This document shows positions 44,693-52,731 of a DNA stretch of 64,000 bases, piece by piece. The DNA lies in the NCBI RefSeq assembly GCF_046602855.1, contig NZ_JBKINJ010000001.1, forward strand, positions 1,674,001 through 1,738,000. The letters run 5' to 3'. Numbering within the stretch: the first letter of the stretch is position 1; each line of letters begins with the position of its first letter. A program made the position numbers and the translations under genes. This DNA is from Gracilimonas sp046602855. Its GTDB lineage: Bacteria > Bacteroidota > Rhodothermia > Balneolales > Balneolaceae. A model generated the notes under the pieces. That model made no database searches and was not told the DNA's origin. It saw only the letters and a list, made by a program, of their open reading frames with translations.

Positions 44693-46204
44693 TTAGTATT
44701 TTGCAGGCATACCCTCTTCAGGAATTGAATTTTGAATGAATTCACGAATATCCTCATTTGATGTAGCCAAGTCTTCTGCCCTCAAGTACATCATGTGACC
44801 GGAACGGTATCCTTTAAATGATAACCTGTCTTGAAGTCGACCGCTGGGATCCATATTCCACATCGTATATTTGGCATCAAAGTAATTGGTACCTCCATCG
44901 TAGTACCCTGATTGCACCATGACATGTAAGAATGGATTTTCTGCCATAGCAGATCTCAGATTCTCACCGGTGTAATCACCACTTCTATCCCAAGGGTGAA
45001 CCGGACCGAATGTCCAGTACTGTAGATCGGTTTCATAGCCAAGTACATCTCTCAGATAGTGGTTGATTGCGGGCGTAAAAGCATGATTCCATGCAGTTAA
45101 AGCAGGATCGAAGTCATACCGCTCTCCACCGGTTTCGCGATCGATGCCTCTATATCTGGAATCAAGGCGACCCACCGTCAAGCCTTCATCACGAAGCAGT
45201 TCCTTCCAAAAAAAGGATGTGGAAATTCTCAGGTTCCAATCCAAAACAGCTTGCTTCGAAATACCTGAATAATAGGAAACCCTCTCTGCAATTCTGTTCT
45301 TTTCAGCATCACTGATGAAACCGCCCTTTGCAAGAGCAGGTATATACTCATTGATAGTAAACTCTTCTACTTCCGGCAGTATATCATCCAGATCTTTGTT
45401 TTGCAGTGCCGGTGTTAATGCATTGTGATACCATGCTGTGGCAGCAAAATATGGCAAGGGAGTGGCATCACCCACCGGACCATCACGATCAACTCCAAGA
45501 CCTGTTGGAGAAACCAGTATCACTCCGTTAAGATACATCCAGTGTGATGATTGCAGCCTGTCAGCCAAGCCTGCAACACGTGTGGTTCCATAGCTTTCAC
45601 CGATCAGGTATTTGGGTGATGGCCACCTGTCTTCTCTTGAAACAAAAGTATCGATCCACTGAGCCAGATAGGCAATATCAGCATTCACCCCAAAAAATGT
45701 TTCCCTTTCTGCATCTTCATGAACCATTCGGGAGAAAGCTACATTCACCGGATTCACAAAAACGATATCGGCCTCGTCAAGGATGGAATGCGGATTATCT
45801 TCAACACCATAAGGCTGAATTGGAAAACCTTCATCATCGATCTTAAGTTGCTTAGGTCCCGTGTATCCGATGTGCATCCATACAGATGCTGATCCCGGCC
45901 CACCATTAAAGGAAAACACAAGTGGTCGGCGTGTATTGTCACGTACATCAGATCGTTGGTAATAAGTGTAAAAAAGAGAGGCTATTATCTCACCATCTTC
46001 ATTATAAACAGGAAGATTACCAACTGTAGTGGTATAGGGAACTTTATCTCCCTTGATCTCAACTTCGTGCGCGGTAGTGTTACTCCAGTCAATTTTAGGA
46101 GTACGCTTGTTGGAAGAGTCTGCATCCTGAGCAAACGTAGCGGTGACTGAAAAAAGCGTTAAAATAAAAGCTGTGGTCGCAGCCAATAAATACTTTTTAT
46201 ACAT
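44693..46204 (-). CDS. Exported S10-family serine carboxypeptidase
   Basis: A 503-residue exported peptidase with a signal peptide (about 1-25, ending TATFAQ). The oxyanion segment FNGGPGSAS (99-107), nucleophile Ser204 in IGESYGTTR, Asp in GYYDGGTNYFDAKY and His in SGHMMY fit the S10 (carboxypeptidase Y-like) fold. Such enzymes remove C-terminal residues, complementing the dipeptidyl peptidase at 6.5 kb. It ends in its own terminator. Confidence 0.9.
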   Translation of the reverse strand: MYKKYLLAATTAFILTLFSVTATFAQDADSSNKRTPKIDWSNTTAHEVEIKGDKVPYTTTVGNLPVYNEDGEIIASLFYTYYQRSDVRDNTRRPLVFSFNGGPGSASVWMHIGYTGPKQLKIDDEGFPIQPYGVEDNPHSILDEADIVFVNPVNVAFSRMVHEDAERETFFGVNADIAYLAQWIDTFVSREDRWPSPKYLIGESYGTTRVAGLADRLQSSHWMYLNGVILVSPTGLGVDRDGPVGDATPLPYFAATAWYHNALTPALQNKDLDDILPEVEEFTINEYIPALAKGGFISDAEKNRIAERVSYYSGISKQAVLDWNLRISTSFFWKELLRDEGLTVGRLDSRYRGIDRETGGERYDFDPALTAWNHAFTPAINHYLRDVLGYETDLQYWTFGPVHPWDRSGDYTGENLRSAMAENPFLHVMVQSGYYDGGTNYFDAKYTMWNMDPSGRLQDRLSFKGYRSGHMMYLRAEDLATSNEDIREFIQNSIPEEGMPAKY

Positions 46205-46309
46205 GATTCTGATAATTGATTAAAAATTGGTCTGTTTCTGTATTTAGCAAATTACAGAATCAATAGTTAGTCAAATTCAGTAAAAGTAATTAACTGACCT
46301 TAAGCATTT

Positions 46310-47608
46310 TCAGTTGAGTTGCAGCTCATCTTTAAGATCAAAACGAAGAGAGACTGAAACCGTATCCCTCTTGACTGTCATTCTTACCCTGTCTCCTTCT
46401 CTTTTCTGAAATATATTTAAAAGATCATTTAGTGTTAGTTCTTCTGCTTTTTTACCATTCACCTTTCTGATGATATCTCCTTCCTTGAGACCAGCCTTTT
46501 TAGCCGGTGAATTTTTACGTAAATATGAAATTTCATAATATGGCAGGTTCGGATACGGGGTTGTAACCTCAATTCCACTCACATTATAGGTAAAGTCATC
46601 GTTGTAGTTTTTATTTTTCCTCAGATATAGAAGCCCTTCATGGTAATTGAAGATCACCTTGAATCGGCGAAGCAGATCTCCTCCAATACTTCCGTTCCTG
46701 TCATCAAACCCAAAAGCTCTTCTGACCGACAAACTGTCCGGAAATGAAACCACCGGTTCTTCGAACTCAAATGGTCCGAATTTCACTTTTTTTATCCTTC
46801 CCAGTTCACCACTCACATTTCCACTCAGCCCTATACCTAACAAAGTACTGATAGTATTATCAGGCAGCACAATCTCATCACTGGTGGGGTCATAAAATGA
46901 AAGAGAATTACTGGCACCGGTATCAAGTAACAATTTCAGATCTGAGTAGTCGTCATTCCTGTTATTTTTAAAAGAAATGGTTACATAAGGCTTCTCATTC
47001 TCTACACTGATAGGAATGGTAAACCATTTTCTGTGCCTTGGCAGTTTTTCAAACTTTTCCTCAGCTTTGACCGGATCATATATTTTCAAAAGCTTGGCCC
47101 GATAATCTATCTCGACCGCAAAACTATCGAACAGATCGAAGCCTAAAATTCCATGTACTTCTGTACCCATAAAAGAAGCAAGCCGAAAGACATCTTCTTT
47201 CAGGATCAACACCTCTACGTCATTGCTTGCGATGCGCTCTATTTGCACCTGATTTCCTGTTGACCGAAAGGCTTCAAGCCTTTCACCCTCGCCCAATCCT
47301 GCAAGCAGGACCGTTTCAGTGTTATTTAAATAGATCTCTTTGTTATAGAGAGATGTAATAATATTTCTACCGGCCCCTGAGTCTACAATGAATTTCATAG
47401 GTTCAGATCCGTTAATTCTTGCTTCAATAACCACAAGATTGTTGATCAATTCAAAAGGCATTACAAGTCTCTCACTTCGGTCCCCCATCAGCCAGAAGGT
47501 AGGTTTTTCTTCCGACTGAGCTGTTGCGGGCAACACACCTAGTAGAGGCAGTAGAACCATGGCAACGCCCATAACTGCAAACCTTATATTTCTGGGGATC
47601 AACCTCAT
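46310..47608 (-). CDS. Exported retropepsin-like aspartyl protease with PDZ domain
   Basis: A 432-residue protein with a signal peptide (about 1-30, ending PATAQ). Two retropepsin-like half-domains carry the catalytic motifs VDSGAG (Asp76) and LDTGAS (Asp229); the first uses Ser where DTG is usual, a common variant. HGILGFDLF and GSIGGDLLRRF are the matching flap-side motifs. The C-terminal PDZ domain (SPAKKAGLKEGDIIRKVNGK, about 370-430) probably guides substrate binding. Envelope proteolysis is the likely role. Confidence 0.88.
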   Translation of the reverse strand: MRLIPRNIRFAVMGVAMVLLPLLGVLPATAQSEEKPTFWLMGDRSERLVMPFELINNLVVIEARINGSEPMKFIVDSGAGRNIITSLYNKEIYLNNTETVLLAGLGEGERLEAFRSTGNQVQIERIASNDVEVLILKEDVFRLASFMGTEVHGILGFDLFDSFAVEIDYRAKLLKIYDPVKAEEKFEKLPRHRKWFTIPISVENEKPYVTISFKNNRNDDYSDLKLLLDTGASNSLSFYDPTSDEIVLPDNTISTLLGIGLSGNVSGELGRIKKVKFGPFEFEEPVVSFPDSLSVRRAFGFDDRNGSIGGDLLRRFKVIFNYHEGLLYLRKNKNYNDDFTYNVSGIEVTTPYPNLPYYEISYLRKNSPAKKAGLKEGDIIRKVNGKKAEELTLNDLLNIFQKREGDRVRMTVKRDTVSVSLRFDLKDELQLN

Positions 47609-47801
47609 CTACTCACTGCCTGATATCTGATCATTATTTGTGTTTTTAGAACCAATATTTCTATTCGCTAATTCGAAAAAAAAGTTATGACGAGTCAAAT
47701 ATTTCCTGTGTAAGTGAAAAATCACAATTTATACGTACATATTTGGTATTAATTGTAATAAAGAAGATATTAAGGGTAATGCAAATGTATGGTAAGAATC
47801 A
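47609..47801. other. Intergenic stretch, no supported gene
   Basis: AT-rich spacer between the divergent protease gene and the second cold-shock leader. It must hold the protease promoter, but nothing specific is recognised. Confidence 0.35.
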
Positions 47802-47853
47802 GTATTAGTATTTAGTATAGTATTTGTTTCCCCTCTAGTTTGTACAACTAACA
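47802..47853 (+). promoter_or_regulatory. Conserved promoter/leader block of the second cold-shock gene
   Basis: Contains ATTTAGTATAGTA, TTTCCCCTCT and GTTTGTACAACTAACA, matching the block before the first cold-shock gene at 44126-44180. It ends 74 nt before the start codon. Confidence 0.6.
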
Positions 47854-47927
47854 AAAAATAAGCATCTGTTTAAGCGGATTATCTTTTGATATTCCTTCAG
47901 ATGCACTCAATACAACACAACACAATT

Positions 47928-48137
47928 ATGGAATACGGTAAAATTAAATGGTTTGATGCACAAAAAGGATTTGGATTCATCGAGCCGGACAATGGTGGAA
48001 AAGATATCTTTGTTCACCGCAACAACATTCAAAACCTTGGATTTGAAGAGGGGCTTGCAGACGGTGAAGAAGTAGAATATGATGTTGAAGAAACACCTAA
48101 AGGCTTAAGCGCAGTAGAAGTATCACGCGTTGGCTAA
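47928..48137 (+). CDS. Cold-shock domain protein (second copy)
   Basis: A 69-residue RNA chaperone with RNP1 KGFGFI (13-18) and RNP2 DIFVH (26-30). The start is the ATG at 47928 (MEYGKIKWFD), not the longer frame from 47886. It is nearly collinear with the first copy, differing mainly in the C-terminal third (GVEEGLADG-like, VSRVG end). Own leader and terminator. Confidence 0.95.
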   Translation: MEYGKIKWFDAQKGFGFIEPDNGGKDIFVHRNNIQNLGFEEGLADGEEVEYDVEETPKGLSAVEVSRVG

Positions 48138-48157
48138 TTCTCGCCTAGAGAAATTCA

Positions 48158-48192
48158 AACCCCGCACGTAAATTATGTGCGGGGTTTTTTTA
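48158..48192 (+). terminator. Rho-independent terminator of the second cold-shock gene
   Basis: AACCCCGCAC (48158-48167) pairs perfectly with GTGCGGGGTT (48177-48186) and runs into a T tract. It lies 21 bp past the stop. Confidence 0.95.
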
Positions 48193-48222
48193 TGCCTGTG
48201 AATTTTTAATAATAATAAGATC

Positions 48223-49413
48223 ATGACTTCTGAAACCTTTGATATAATATTAGTGGGAGCCACCGGATTTACCGGACGCCGGGCTGTTAAATACTTCAAT
48301 GACCATGCCCCCGAAGCGCTGAAATGGGGGATCGCTGCCAGAAATCCTGAAAAACTTTCAAAAGTTGCCGGCGAAAATGGAATTGAATCCAAACGCTGCT
48401 TCAGAGTTGACATAACCAACCCTGAAGACGTGGAGCATATAATTCAAGCAACACGAATAATTGTCACTACAGCCGGTCCATTTTCTTTATATGGAGAAGA
48501 GCTGATAAAGCAGTGCGCCGAAAGCGGTACTCATTATCTGGATATAACCGGTGAAGTAGGATTCATTGGTGAGATGATCAAAAAATACGAAAAAGAAGCT
48601 ATTGAAAGCGGCTCTATACTGATCCCCTTTTCCGGATTTGATAGTGTTCCCGCCGATATCACTGCTTATCTGCTAAGCAGCGAATTCAATGATCCTGAAA
48701 AGTTATCGATCAAATCTTATTACCGTATAAGCGGTGGCTTCAACGGTGGAACCATTGCCACTATGTTAAATAAGTTTGAAACCGGTGAATATAAAAAAAT
48801 GGGCGACCCGCAATTACTCATTAAAGATCAAAATCAGAAAGTTCACAAAACGGACGGTGCTCAATTTTTTGGATACGATAGCATGATAAATAAATGGTCA
48901 GTTCCATTTATCATGGGGGGCATTAATTCTAAAGTGGTCTATAAATCAGCAGCATTATTCAGTGAAGAAAAAAAAGAATATGCTGAAAGTATTGGCTATA
49001 GTGAGCATTCTGCTCTCGGACGCTGGTACAACCCATTCCCCTTTTTGTTTATTTCTGTCTTTATATTATCCCTCACTATGTTAGGCCCTTTCAGCTGGTT
49101 CCAGGCCTTCATTAGAAAGATCATGCCGGCTCCCGGTGAAGGACCATCTGAAAAAAGTATTGAAAATGGCTTCTTCAAACTTACTGCCTATGCTTTTGAT
49201 AAAAATAGGAGCTCCAAAAAGCTAAACATGTTTTACCCCGGTGACCCGGGAAATAAGTCAACTATCTTTTTCTTATGCGAATCTGCACTATTCCTGGCTG
49301 AGAACAACAATTCCTATTTGGGTAGAATGGGATTTTTAACCACAGTTTCAGCTTTAGGGCCTGATTTCATTGAACGATTAAGGGATCGTGGATTGAACAT
49401 TTCAGTCAGTTAA
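48223..49413 (+). CDS. Saccharopine dehydrogenase-like (trans-acting enoyl reductase type) oxidoreductase
   Basis: A 396-residue Rossmann-fold protein with LVGATGFTGRRAVKYFNDH at the start. It also has GPFSLYGEELIKQCAESGTHYLDITGEV and SGFDSVPADITAYLL, the hallmarks of saccharopine dehydrogenase-like and mycobacterial trans-acting enoyl reductase relatives. A hydrophobic stretch near residues 267-290 may attach it to membrane. True lysine metabolism is unlikely; a lipid-related role is plausible but unproven. Confidence 0.82.
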   Translation: MTSETFDIILVGATGFTGRRAVKYFNDHAPEALKWGIAARNPEKLSKVAGENGIESKRCFRVDITNPEDVEHIIQATRIIVTTAGPFSLYGEELIKQCAESGTHYLDITGEVGFIGEMIKKYEKEAIESGSILIPFSGFDSVPADITAYLLSSEFNDPEKLSIKSYYRISGGFNGGTIATMLNKFETGEYKKMGDPQLLIKDQNQKVHKTDGAQFFGYDSMINKWSVPFIMGGINSKVVYKSAALFSEEKKEYAESIGYSEHSALGRWYNPFPFLFISVFILSLTMLGPFSWFQAFIRKIMPAPGEGPSEKSIENGFFKLTAYAFDKNRSSKKLNMFYPGDPGNKSTIFFLCESALFLAENNNSYLGRMGFLTTVSALGPDFIERLRDRGLNISVS

Positions 49414-49533
49414 AAACAATTATAAAGAACGCTTTTACAGAGCTTTACGCCCGTGTAGCATCTTTTTTCAAATACAATTGATTTGGTTTCTTAACATTGT
49501 CTTGAAAAATTTTTTTAGACTAGCTCTCGATCA

Positions 49534-50823
49534 ATGAATACTAATTCAGTATTGCTGCTCATTCTGGCAACACTTGTTTTATTTCTAACTTCCTGTAATA
49601 ACAGACAAGAGATAACCCAGCATAATGTTGCACGTATCATAAGTACGCTAAGCTCTGATGACATGAAGGGTCGGCATGCCATGAGTCCTGACATCAAAAA
49701 GGCGGCTAATTTTATTGCTAAGGAATTTACTGAAATCGGATTAACACCGGTCTATGATGATTTCCGGCAAACATTCACTTTATACTCTATCACCCCTGCC
49801 CGTTCTTCGGTAACCTTAAATGGTCAAAACATTGAAGAGCACAGATACTTTAGCATTACCAACACCGACTCTTTAAGCTTTTCATTAAGTGATGTTTCTT
49901 TGAAAGAAATTAGCGAAACAGATGACTTTAGGGAGTCCTTTAATTCATACAGACATGATAATGAGTCTTCTATCATAGCCGTATCTAAAGATCATATTGA
50001 CTGGTTTAACAGGTATCGCTCATACTTTAGTCGTGCAAATCGCACTATGGAGATCGATCAGAAGCCTAACGACCTCTTTGTTATATCTGATGCCCCAATA
50101 AATAGTGCAAAAGTTGAGATCGTAAATAATCTGGATACAATGCATCTTGAAAATATTGTAGGCAAGATTCCGGGTAAAAATGAAGACGAGATCATTCTAT
50201 TTTCCGCCCATTATGATCATCTCGGTATTGTTAATCCGGTAGAAGAAGATTCAGTGGTTAATGGAGCTAATGATAATGCATCTGGGGTGGCAGGTGTCAT
50301 AGAACTGGCTCGTTATTTTTCTAACGGGCAAACACCTGAGCGTACATTATACTTTGTTGGATTTACGGCTGAGGAAACAGGCGGATTTGGTTCCCGCTAT
50401 TTTTCAGAACACATTGAACCAGACAGGATCACAGCCATGATTAATATTGAAATGATCGGTAAACCGGCCGTTGAGGGTGAAAACACAGCCTGGATTACAG
50501 GATTTGATCTAACTTCTTTCGGGCAAATTTTCAGAAAACATTCACCTGATAATTTCAAATTCTACGCCGACCCATATCCAAATCAAAATCTATTTTATAG
50601 ATCTGATAATGCTACTTTAGCTGAAAAAGGCGTCCCGGCTCATACTATAAGTACCACACCCATAGACGTGGATCAGGATTATCATCAGGTATCAGATGAA
50701 TTCAGTACCATCAACATTACTCATACAACCAATACGATCCGGGCCATTGCTCAGGTCTCAGAATTGCTTGTCTCAGGTGAAGCAACCCCTACCCGGTTAC
50801 CTGTTAAATCAGTTAATAAATAG
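49534..50823 (+). CDS. M28-family peptidase lipoprotein
   Basis: A 429-residue zinc aminopeptidase. The lipobox is LTSC (Cys21), placing it on the envelope. Metal ligands follow the M28 pattern: His226 in SAHYDH, Asp247 in GANDNASG, catalytic Glu280/281 in GFTAEETGGFGS, Glu306 in INIEMIG (Glu where many have Asp), and His in DYHQVSDE. A PA-like insertion may occupy residues 80-200. It complements the other exported peptidases. Its stop is 2 bp from the convergent PAD-family gene. Confidence 0.9.
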   Translation: MNTNSVLLLILATLVLFLTSCNNRQEITQHNVARIISTLSSDDMKGRHAMSPDIKKAANFIAKEFTEIGLTPVYDDFRQTFTLYSITPARSSVTLNGQNIEEHRYFSITNTDSLSFSLSDVSLKEISETDDFRESFNSYRHDNESSIIAVSKDHIDWFNRYRSYFSRANRTMEIDQKPNDLFVISDAPINSAKVEIVNNLDTMHLENIVGKIPGKNEDEIILFSAHYDHLGIVNPVEEDSVVNGANDNASGVAGVIELARYFSNGQTPERTLYFVGFTAEETGGFGSRYFSEHIEPDRITAMINIEMIGKPAVEGENTAWITGFDLTSFGQIFRKHSPDNFKFYADPYPNQNLFYRSDNATLAEKGVPAHTISTTPIDVDQDYHQVSDEFSTINITHTTNTIRAIAQVSELLVSGEATPTRLPVKSVNK

Positions 50824-50824
50824 T

Positions 50825-51877
50825 TCAATAGGTAATTCCCTGCCACTGTTGGGTTATACTGTGAATATTTCCTGCTCTGTAAGCAATTGAGGTGCAATCA
50901 ATTGGAATAATTTTTCTGCCCGGAAAATATCTCTTCAGCAGACCTCTTACTTCTCTATCCCTACTCTGACCAAATTGAGGCACTAACACAGCACCGTTTG
51001 CAATATAGAAACCGGAATAACTCAAGCCCTTATTTTTCATATAACTGCTATCTGCATTGTCAGAACTGCATTCAGGTAGCTCTAATATTTCTACATTTAA
51101 AGGCTTGTCATTTGTCAAAATCACGGTTTTAAGTGTTTCAAGATTCTCCTGCAGTGTGTCATGATCGGGATGTGACTCGTCGGTAGTTACCACTGTTAAG
51201 ACCGTGTCTTTATTCAACCATCTGGTGACATTTTGTATCTGCCCGTCCCGCCCATCATCTGATAAACCTTCCTTCAGCCATATAACTTGTTCCGCTCCAA
51301 GGTATTCCCGAAGCTTCTTTTCGATGTCATTTTTTGACCGGTCCGGGTTGCGATTTTCATTCAGTAAAACCGATTCCGTAGTCAAAATATCACCCTTGCC
51401 ATTTACTTCTATTGAACCTCCCTCAAGGATCATTCCAGGATATAAACACTTTTTATTATACTTATGTGCAACAAATGAAGGAATCGAGTCATCATCACTC
51501 CAGGGCATATATTTTTTCCCCCAAGCATTAAAGCCCCAGTCAATTATAACTTGATCGCCCTGTTCATTCTTTGCAAAAATAGGTCCGCAATCTCTGGCCC
51601 AGATATCATTTATTTTCTTTTGGTGAATAACAATTCGATCGAGGTCCACAGCTTTTAAGGATAGCTTGTTCATGACCCTGTTGCGGACACTCAGATCCTC
51701 CACGAACAAATGTATAACCTCGAAGAAATGAAGCTCCTCAATTATCTTGCAATACATTTCTTCAAGCTTTTTTAATATCTCACCGGGCCATAGTTTTAAA
51801 TTTGAGGGCCATTGTAACTGAGTTGCTGAATGTTGCTCCCACTCAGCCGGCATATATATTTTTTTACCGGAGTGCAT
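50825..51877 (-). CDS. Agmatine deiminase-family protein lacking key catalytic residues
   Basis: A 350-residue protein of the peptidyl-arginine/agmatine deiminase (PAD) fold, recognised by MPAEWEQHSATQLQWP, WARDCGPIFA (Asp96), LEGGSIEVNGKGDILTTE (Glu152) and FYIANGAVLVPQF. Active family members have GHxD and a nucleophile Cys in IHC near the C-terminus. Here these read GQIQ (Gln213, Gln215) and IHS (Ser340). The codons CAG, CAA and AGT confirm this. It is therefore either a pseudoenzyme or uses altered chemistry. Agmatine-to-putrescine function should not be assumed. Frame and fold motifs are otherwise intact. Confidence 0.8.
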   Translation of the reverse strand: MHSGKKIYMPAEWEQHSATQLQWPSNLKLWPGEILKKLEEMYCKIIEELHFFEVIHLFVEDLSVRNRVMNKLSLKAVDLDRIVIHQKKINDIWARDCGPIFAKNEQGDQVIIDWGFNAWGKKYMPWSDDDSIPSFVAHKYNKKCLYPGMILEGGSIEVNGKGDILTTESVLLNENRNPDRSKNDIEKKLREYLGAEQVIWLKEGLSDDGRDGQIQNVTRWLNKDTVLTVVTTDESHPDHDTLQENLETLKTVILTNDKPLNVEILELPECSSDNADSSYMKNKGLSYSGFYIANGAVLVPQFGQSRDREVRGLLKRYFPGRKIIPIDCTSIAYRAGNIHSITQQWQGITY

Positions 51878-52079
51878 CTATAACCTTTTTTTAATTTCAG
51901 TATCCTGACATTAATTTACCGAAGTTATGGATCTTATTTCGATTTACTGCCACTTTTCCAGACCTTTGATAATATTGAAAAGAATGTTTATATACGTACT
52001 GTCCTTAAAGCAAGTGTTTGCTGTAATCTAAGTACAAACGGGTTAAAAATATTGAGGACACAGTTTAATTAATGTGCAG

Positions 52080-52655
52080 ATGGAAAAAAAAGAAGTAACT
52101 CAATTGCTAAAGCAATTGAAGTCAGGAGAACAAGGAGCATTCGATAAACTATATCCCGTTATATATGGCGAGCTACGTCAAATGGCATATGGTCATATGA
52201 ATCGTCAGGAAGATGACCATACACTTTCAAAAACTGACTTGGTTCATGAAGCTTACCTCAAGATGATCGACCAAACTTGTATCAATTTTACGGATAAAAG
52301 TCATTTTTTGGCCATTGCTTCGAAATGTATGCGTCAGATCCTCATTGATCATGCAAGAAAGAAATATGCTCTCAAACGAGGCGGAAAAGATAAAGACCTC
52401 ACATTTATTGATGAAATATTCAGAAAACATGAACAGGAAGCACAAGATCTGATAAATATTGATGAAGCCTTGAATAAGCTTGAAAAACTCAACGAAAGAC
52501 TTTCTCAGGTTGTTGAAATGCGTTTCTTTGGTGATATGAGTATAGAAGATACTGCCGAAGCACTCGGAGTATCTAACAGCACCGTTAAAAGAGATTGGAT
52601 GAAAGCCCGCGGTTGGCTTTATAAGGAATTAAAGGGGCGATTTGAACTAAGTTGA
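52080..52655 (+). CDS. ECF-type RNA polymerase sigma factor (TIGR02999 group)
   Basis: A 191-residue sigma factor. Region 2 includes LYPVIYGELRQMAYGHM and TDLVHEAYLKM; region 4 includes LSQVVEMRFFGDMSIEDTAEALGVSNSTVKRDW, an HTH typical of the sigma-70 ECF subgroup linked to protein kinases. ATG at 52080 is preferred over GTG at 52074. The membrane Ser/Thr kinase gene follows 76 bp downstream in the same direction, a common pairing in which the kinase controls the sigma factor. No anti-sigma gene is present. Confidence 0.92.
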   Translation: MEKKEVTQLLKQLKSGEQGAFDKLYPVIYGELRQMAYGHMNRQEDDHTLSKTDLVHEAYLKMIDQTCINFTDKSHFLAIASKCMRQILIDHARKKYALKRGGKDKDLTFIDEIFRKHEQEAQDLINIDEALNKLEKLNERLSQVVEMRFFGDMSIEDTAEALGVSNSTVKRDWMKARGWLYKELKGRFELS

Positions 52656-52731
52656 CCATTTCTGACCTAGTACCGGACTCAGTTTCGTATGTAAATATTA
52701 AACCGAACAGAGTAGCATAAAAGTAATTGGC

